Below, in pieces: positions 61,352-64,000 of a stretch of 64,000 nt of DNA. The stretch is from JAJZAM01 sp027391075 (GTDB lineage: Bacteria; Actinomycetota; Acidimicrobiia; Acidimicrobiales; Palsa-688). The notes beneath the pieces are model-generated. The model was given only the letters and a program-made list of their open reading frames with translations. It made no database searches and was not told the origin of the DNA. Positions within the stretch are counted from its first letter, which is position 1, and each line of letters begins with the position of its first letter. Where the stretch lies: NCBI GenBank assembly GCA_027391075.1, contig DAHYHI010000071.1, forward strand, positions 124,001 to 188,000. The letters are read 5' to 3'. A program made the position numbers and the translations under genes.

Positions 61352-61858
61352 TCAGCTTGCCTTGCGGACCTTGGGCAGCGCCACCCGACCGGTTCGTTGG
61401 ATCTCGACGATGCCGTAGGGGCGGATCAGGTCCTCGAAATCGTCGAGACGGTCCGGTTCGCCTGCGAGCATGATCGTCACCGCGGCGGGGCTCACGTCGA
61501 CGATCCGCGCCTCGAAGATGCCGACCAACTCCATCACTTCACCTCGCTGGTTTGCTCCGGCTGCGACGGTCAGCATGAGCAGTTCCCGCTCGACCGCCTC
61601 GGAGGGGTGCAACTCGGTGATCTTGACCACGTTCACGAGCTTGAACAGTTGCTTGGTCATCTGCTCGACCGAGGTTTCCTCGACGTTTATCACGAGGTTG
61701 ATCCGGCTGAAGCGGGGGTCGTCGGAAGGGGCCACAGCCAAGGAGATGATGTTGAAACCGCGCCGGGCGAACATCCCGCTCACGCGGGCGAGTACCCCCG
61801 ACCGGTTCTCTACCAGGACGGACAGGGTCTGGTGCTGGGCGCCGCTCGAAGTTGTCAC
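61352..61858 (-). CDS. ilvN: Acetolactate synthase small (regulatory) subunit
   Basis: 168 residues: an N-terminal ACT domain (LSVLVENRSGVLARVSGMFARRGFNIISLAV) that senses valine, and a C-terminal half with LTVAAGANQRGEVMELVGIFEARIVDVSP and IEIQRTG-like ending IVEIQRTGRVAL. It confers feedback control on IlvB. ATG 61858 overlaps the ilvB stop by 4 bp. Confidence 0.96.
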   Translation of the reverse strand: MTTSSGAQHQTLSVLVENRSGVLARVSGMFARRGFNIISLAVAPSDDPRFSRINLVINVEETSVEQMTKQLFKLVNVVKITELHPSEAVERELLMLTVAAGANQRGEVMELVGIFEARIVDVSPAAVTIMLAGEPDRLDDFEDLIRPYGIVEIQRTGRVALPKVRKAS

Positions 61859-63591
61859 TGGACCACCTTCCTGGTCGAGGTGGACTGGGCCGGGTGGACC
61901 ACCACGTCATCGTTCGATGCCCCAGCCGGCACCATGGGGAAGACCTTCTCGCGGGCATCGGTCCGAAAGTCGATGACCACCGGACGGTCGTCTATGGAGT
62001 TCGCCTTGGCTATGGTCGGCTCCACCTCGTCGGGGTCTTCCACTCGGAAAGCAGCGCAGCCCATCGCCTCCGCCCACTTGACATAGTCCGGCAGGTCCGG
62101 GGAGAGATAGACCTCGCTGTAGCGTTCTTCGTAGAACATTTCCTGCCACTGCCTGACCATTCCGAGGTAGGCGTTGTTCAAGATCGCCACTTTGACGGGG
62201 ATGCGTTCACTTGAAGCGGTTACCAGTTCCTGGGCGGTCATCTGGAAGCAGCCGTCACCGTCGACAGCCCACACGGTGCGGTCCGGGCGGCCGACTTTCG
62301 CTCCGATCGCTGCCGGCACGGAGAAGCCCATCGTGCCCAGACCGCCGGAGTTGACCCACGTGTAAGGCTCGTTGAACTTCCAGTACTGGCTTGCCCACAT
62401 CTGGTGCTGGCCGACACCCGACACGAGTATCGTGCCCTCCGGAGCGGAGTCGCGCAGCACTTCCATCACCTGTTGGGGTTTGAGGGCGTCGCCAGCGACG
62501 TAAGGGTCGTAGTGCAACGGGTAACGCTCCTGCCAGCCGGAGATCATCGCCCTCCACTCGGAGCGTTCAGGCTGGGGGGCGTCGCCGAGCGCTCTGACGA
62601 TCTCGGTGATCACCTGGCGGCAGTCGCCGACGATCGGGACGTCGGGTTGGCGGATCTTGCCGAGCTCCGCAGGGTCGATATCGACGTGGATGACCTTGGC
62701 GTAAGGAGCGAAAGCGTCCACTCTCCCGGTCACGCGGTCGTCGAAGCGGGCGCCGAGGGTGACGAGAAGGTCAGCCTGCTGCAAAGCTGTGATCGCCGTG
62801 TAGTTACCGTGCATTCCGGGCATCCCGAGGCAAAGTTCGTGGTCGTCGGGGAAGGCTCCCCTCGCCATCAGCGTGGTAACGACCGGTATGCCGGCACGCT
62901 CGGCCAGCTCGCGCAGCGCCTCAGCGGCCCTGGCTTTCAAGATGCCCCCACCGGCGTAGATCACCGGTCTCTGCGCCTCGCTTATCAGACGCGCCGCCTC
63001 CTTAATCATCCGCGGGTGGCCTTTGACCGTCGGCTTGTAGCCGGGCAGGGAGGCCGCTACATCCTCGTCGCTTGGCCAGTAGAAGTCGATCTCTGCCTGC
63101 AGTACGTCCTTGGGGACGTCCAAGAGGACCGGTCCGGGCCTTCCGGTGCTTGCCAGGTGGAAGGCCTGGCGAACGAGCATGGGCAGCTCTGCTGGGTCCA
63201 TCACGAGCTCGTTGTGCTTGGTCACCGACCGGGTTATGCCGACGGTGTCGCACTCTTGGAAGCCGTCCGTCCCGATGAACGAGCGGCTCACTTGGCCTGT
63301 TATGACCACCAGGGGCACCGAGTCCATGTAGGCGTCGCAAAGCGGGGTGACCATGTTCGTCGCAGCAGGACCGCTGGTGACCATGGCCACGCCGGGCCGG
63401 CCGGTCACGTGAGCGTAACCTTCTGCCATGTGACCCGCCCCTTGCTCGTGGCGGACGAGGATGTGGCGGATCGGCGAGTCGAGGATCGGGTCGTACGCCG
63501 GGAGGATCGCACCGCCCGGCAACCCGAAGATCACCTCGACCTTCTCCGCTTCCAGGCTCTTGACGAGCGCTTGCGCTCCGGTCATCTTCAT
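61855..63591 (-). CDS. ilvB: Acetolactate synthase large (catalytic) subunit
   Basis: 578-residue ThDP enzyme. GGAILPAYDPIL and the catalytic Glu in HEQGAGHMAEGYA open the Pyr domain. VTSGPAATNMVTPLCDAYMDSVPLVVITGQV and FQECDTVGITRSVTKHN follow. The ThDP/Mg motif is AVDGDGCFQMTAQELVTA with ILNNAYLGMVRQWQ. It condenses pyruvates, or pyruvate with 2-ketobutyrate. ATG 63591 is preceded by GGAAGGAAG at rather long spacing; expression is probably set by the attenuator upstream. Confidence 0.97.
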   Translation of the reverse strand: MKMTGAQALVKSLEAEKVEVIFGLPGGAILPAYDPILDSPIRHILVRHEQGAGHMAEGYAHVTGRPGVAMVTSGPAATNMVTPLCDAYMDSVPLVVITGQVSRSFIGTDGFQECDTVGITRSVTKHNELVMDPAELPMLVRQAFHLASTGRPGPVLLDVPKDVLQAEIDFYWPSDEDVAASLPGYKPTVKGHPRMIKEAARLISEAQRPVIYAGGGILKARAAEALRELAERAGIPVVTTLMARGAFPDDHELCLGMPGMHGNYTAITALQQADLLVTLGARFDDRVTGRVDAFAPYAKVIHVDIDPAELGKIRQPDVPIVGDCRQVITEIVRALGDAPQPERSEWRAMISGWQERYPLHYDPYVAGDALKPQQVMEVLRDSAPEGTILVSGVGQHQMWASQYWKFNEPYTWVNSGGLGTMGFSVPAAIGAKVGRPDRTVWAVDGDGCFQMTAQELVTASSERIPVKVAILNNAYLGMVRQWQEMFYEERYSEVYLSPDLPDYVKWAEAMGCAAFRVEDPDEVEPTIAKANSIDDRPVVIDFRTDAREKVFPMVPAGASNDDVVVHPAQSTSTRKVVQ

Positions 63592-63731
63592 CGCTTTTTG
63601 GCACTTCCTTCCGGTGTCATATGTCGGCTTGGTCGGCGAGTCCGGGCTGCAACGCCCGCACCTGCCCGCTACGGAATCGACGCCCGTCGCATCGTGGCTG
63701 GGATGCGAACAGGCTTCGGGCTACAAAGAAA

Positions 63732-63755
63732 ACGACCTCCCGCAAGGGAGGTCGT
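63732..63755 (-). terminator. Attenuator terminator of the ilvB leader
   Basis: In the minus strand ACGACCTCCC (63746-63755) pairs with GGGAGGTCGT (63732-63741) around a TTGC loop and runs into TTTCTTT. It is an intrinsic terminator about 70-95 nt into the leader, 140 nt before ilvB. A second perfect 10-bp hairpin (63759-63768 with 63779-63788) lies directly before it. Confidence 0.82.
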
Positions 63756-63758
63756 GGG

Positions 63759-63788
63759 ACGCACGCGCTAACTTTTTCGCGCGTGCGT
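63759..63788 (-). promoter_or_regulatory. Upstream hairpin of the ilvB attenuator
   Basis: ACGCACGCGC and GCGCGTGCGT form a perfect 10-bp stem with a 10-base loop. Its 5' base is the last base of the leader-peptide stop codon, so a ribosome at the end of the peptide would cover the stem. Confidence 0.65.
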
Positions 63789-63826
63789 CAGGTGATTACT
63801 ACTACGAGGGTCGAGGCGGAACTCAC
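63788..63826 (-). CDS. ilvL: ilv leader peptide
   Basis: A 12-residue peptide MSSASTLVVVIT from GTG 63826 to TGA 63788-63790. Five consecutive branched-chain codons (Leu, Val, Val, Val, Ile) precede a hairpin and an intrinsic terminator, the standard design for ribosome-mediated attenuation by Leu/Val/Ile-tRNA charging. CATAAT ends six bases before the GTG, so the peptide probably starts at the 5' end of a leaderless mRNA. Confidence 0.8.
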   Translation of the reverse strand: MSSASTLVVVIT

Positions 63827-63832
63827 AAAACT

Positions 63833-63862
63833 ATTATGGCGCAACTAGAAGTGCTAGTGCAA
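63833..63862 (-). promoter_or_regulatory. ilvB operon promoter
   Basis: Minus strand TTGCAC (63857-63862) and CATAAT (63833-63838) are 18 bp apart. The predicted first transcribed base is the G of the leader-peptide GTG at 63826. Confidence 0.65.
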
Positions 63863-63909
63863 ACAGCGCTTCGGCCTTCTCTCCTGGCCCCACGGCTACC
63901 CGCGTAGCA

Positions 63910-64000
63910 TCACGCCTCTGTGATCGCCCCGCGGTCGGCGCCTGCAGCCAGTCGGGCGTACTTGGCGAGTACCCCGGTCGTGTAGCGCGGCGGCGGGCAC
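63910..64000 (-). CDS. ilvD: Dihydroxy-acid dehydratase, 3' end only
   Basis: Only the last 29 codons are inside the window. They read PPPRYTTGVLAKYARLAAGAD near the stop, matching the conserved IlvD C-terminus (PRYTTGVLAKY). The enzyme makes 2-keto acids from the IlvC products. The gene continues beyond position 64000 and ends 48 bp before the -35 box of the ilvB promoter, so ilvD and ilvB are probably separate transcripts. Confidence 0.85.
   Translation of the reverse strand, partial: CPPPRYTTGVLAKYARLAAGADRGAITEA

Overview
The window is high-GC actinobacterial chromosome with many GTG and TTG starts and no mobile, phage or CRISPR features. Gene content and synteny fit a deep-branching actinobacterium, and Acidimicrobiia is my best guess. 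The evidence is a mycobacterial/streptomycete-type block (DUF3499, phosphomannomutase, Trm112, SIS isomerase; DUF5719 beside a GT2 membrane protein), the F420 pair cofD-cofE next to a sugar-1-phosphate nucleotidyltransferase, wbbL and rmlD, a group II truncated haemoglobin, a mycobacterial-type SerC and an LpdA-type flavoprotein. The taxon is inference; no rRNA or tRNA gene was seen.

Layout. 0.1-5.1 kb: a tandem degenerate GGDEF protein, a Cys-type glutathione peroxidase, an AI-2E family permease, a likely stand-alone structured ncRNA (about 3296-3603), a membrane-anchored unknown and a small lytic transglycosylase. 5.3-8.8 kb: four genes joined by GTGA stop/start overlaps, encoding a pseudokinase, a degenerate zinc-ribbon/FHA protein, truncated haemoglobin O and an alpha/beta hydrolase. 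8.7-14.4 kb: ftsX, ftsE, prfB and secA on the minus strand. 14.4-24.9 kb: a DUF2079 membrane protein, then a minus-strand operon DUF3499, CPBP protease, zinc ribbon, membrane protein fused to phosphomannomutase, Trm112 and SIS isomerase, diverging from ftsH. 25-30 kb: DUF5719 and a giant GT2 membrane protein. 30.2-40.6 kb: a small helical protein behind two perfect palindromes, rmd, a GT4 glycosyltransferase, cofD-cofE, then nucleotide-sugar and rhamnose genes (nucleotidyltransferase, wbbL, rmlD, rmlB, rmlA). 40.6-50.8 kb: birA, the biotin-carboxylase/BCCP subunit, an LpdA-type reductase, a methylmalonyl-CoA-mutase-type large subunit, rhodanese-MoeB, nitroreductase, sirtuin, an unknown and a hydrolase. 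50.7-64 kb: leuC-leuD, aspartate aminotransferase, serC, a sucrase/ferredoxin-like protein, a GT-C-like membrane protein, a four-gene diiron/SCP2/zinc/ferredoxin operon, and ilvB-ilvN-ilvC with the 3' end of ilvD.

How the genes connect. Envelope polysaccharide synthesis (mannose and rhamnose activation, transfer, membrane glycosyltransferases) and branched-chain amino-acid synthesis (ilvD, ilvB, ilvN, ilvC, leuC, leuD) dominate. The ilvB leader shows a textbook attenuator: a 12-residue peptide with Leu-Val-Val-Val-Ile, a hairpin and an intrinsic terminator. About fifteen genes have a TAnnnT-like -10 box ending only 5-8 nt before the start codon, so leaderless transcription looks common here. 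The least explained systems are the pseudokinase/pseudo-FHA/globin operon, the diiron/SCP2/ferredoxin operon with its 16-bp leader hairpin, and the ncRNA near 3.3-3.6 kb.
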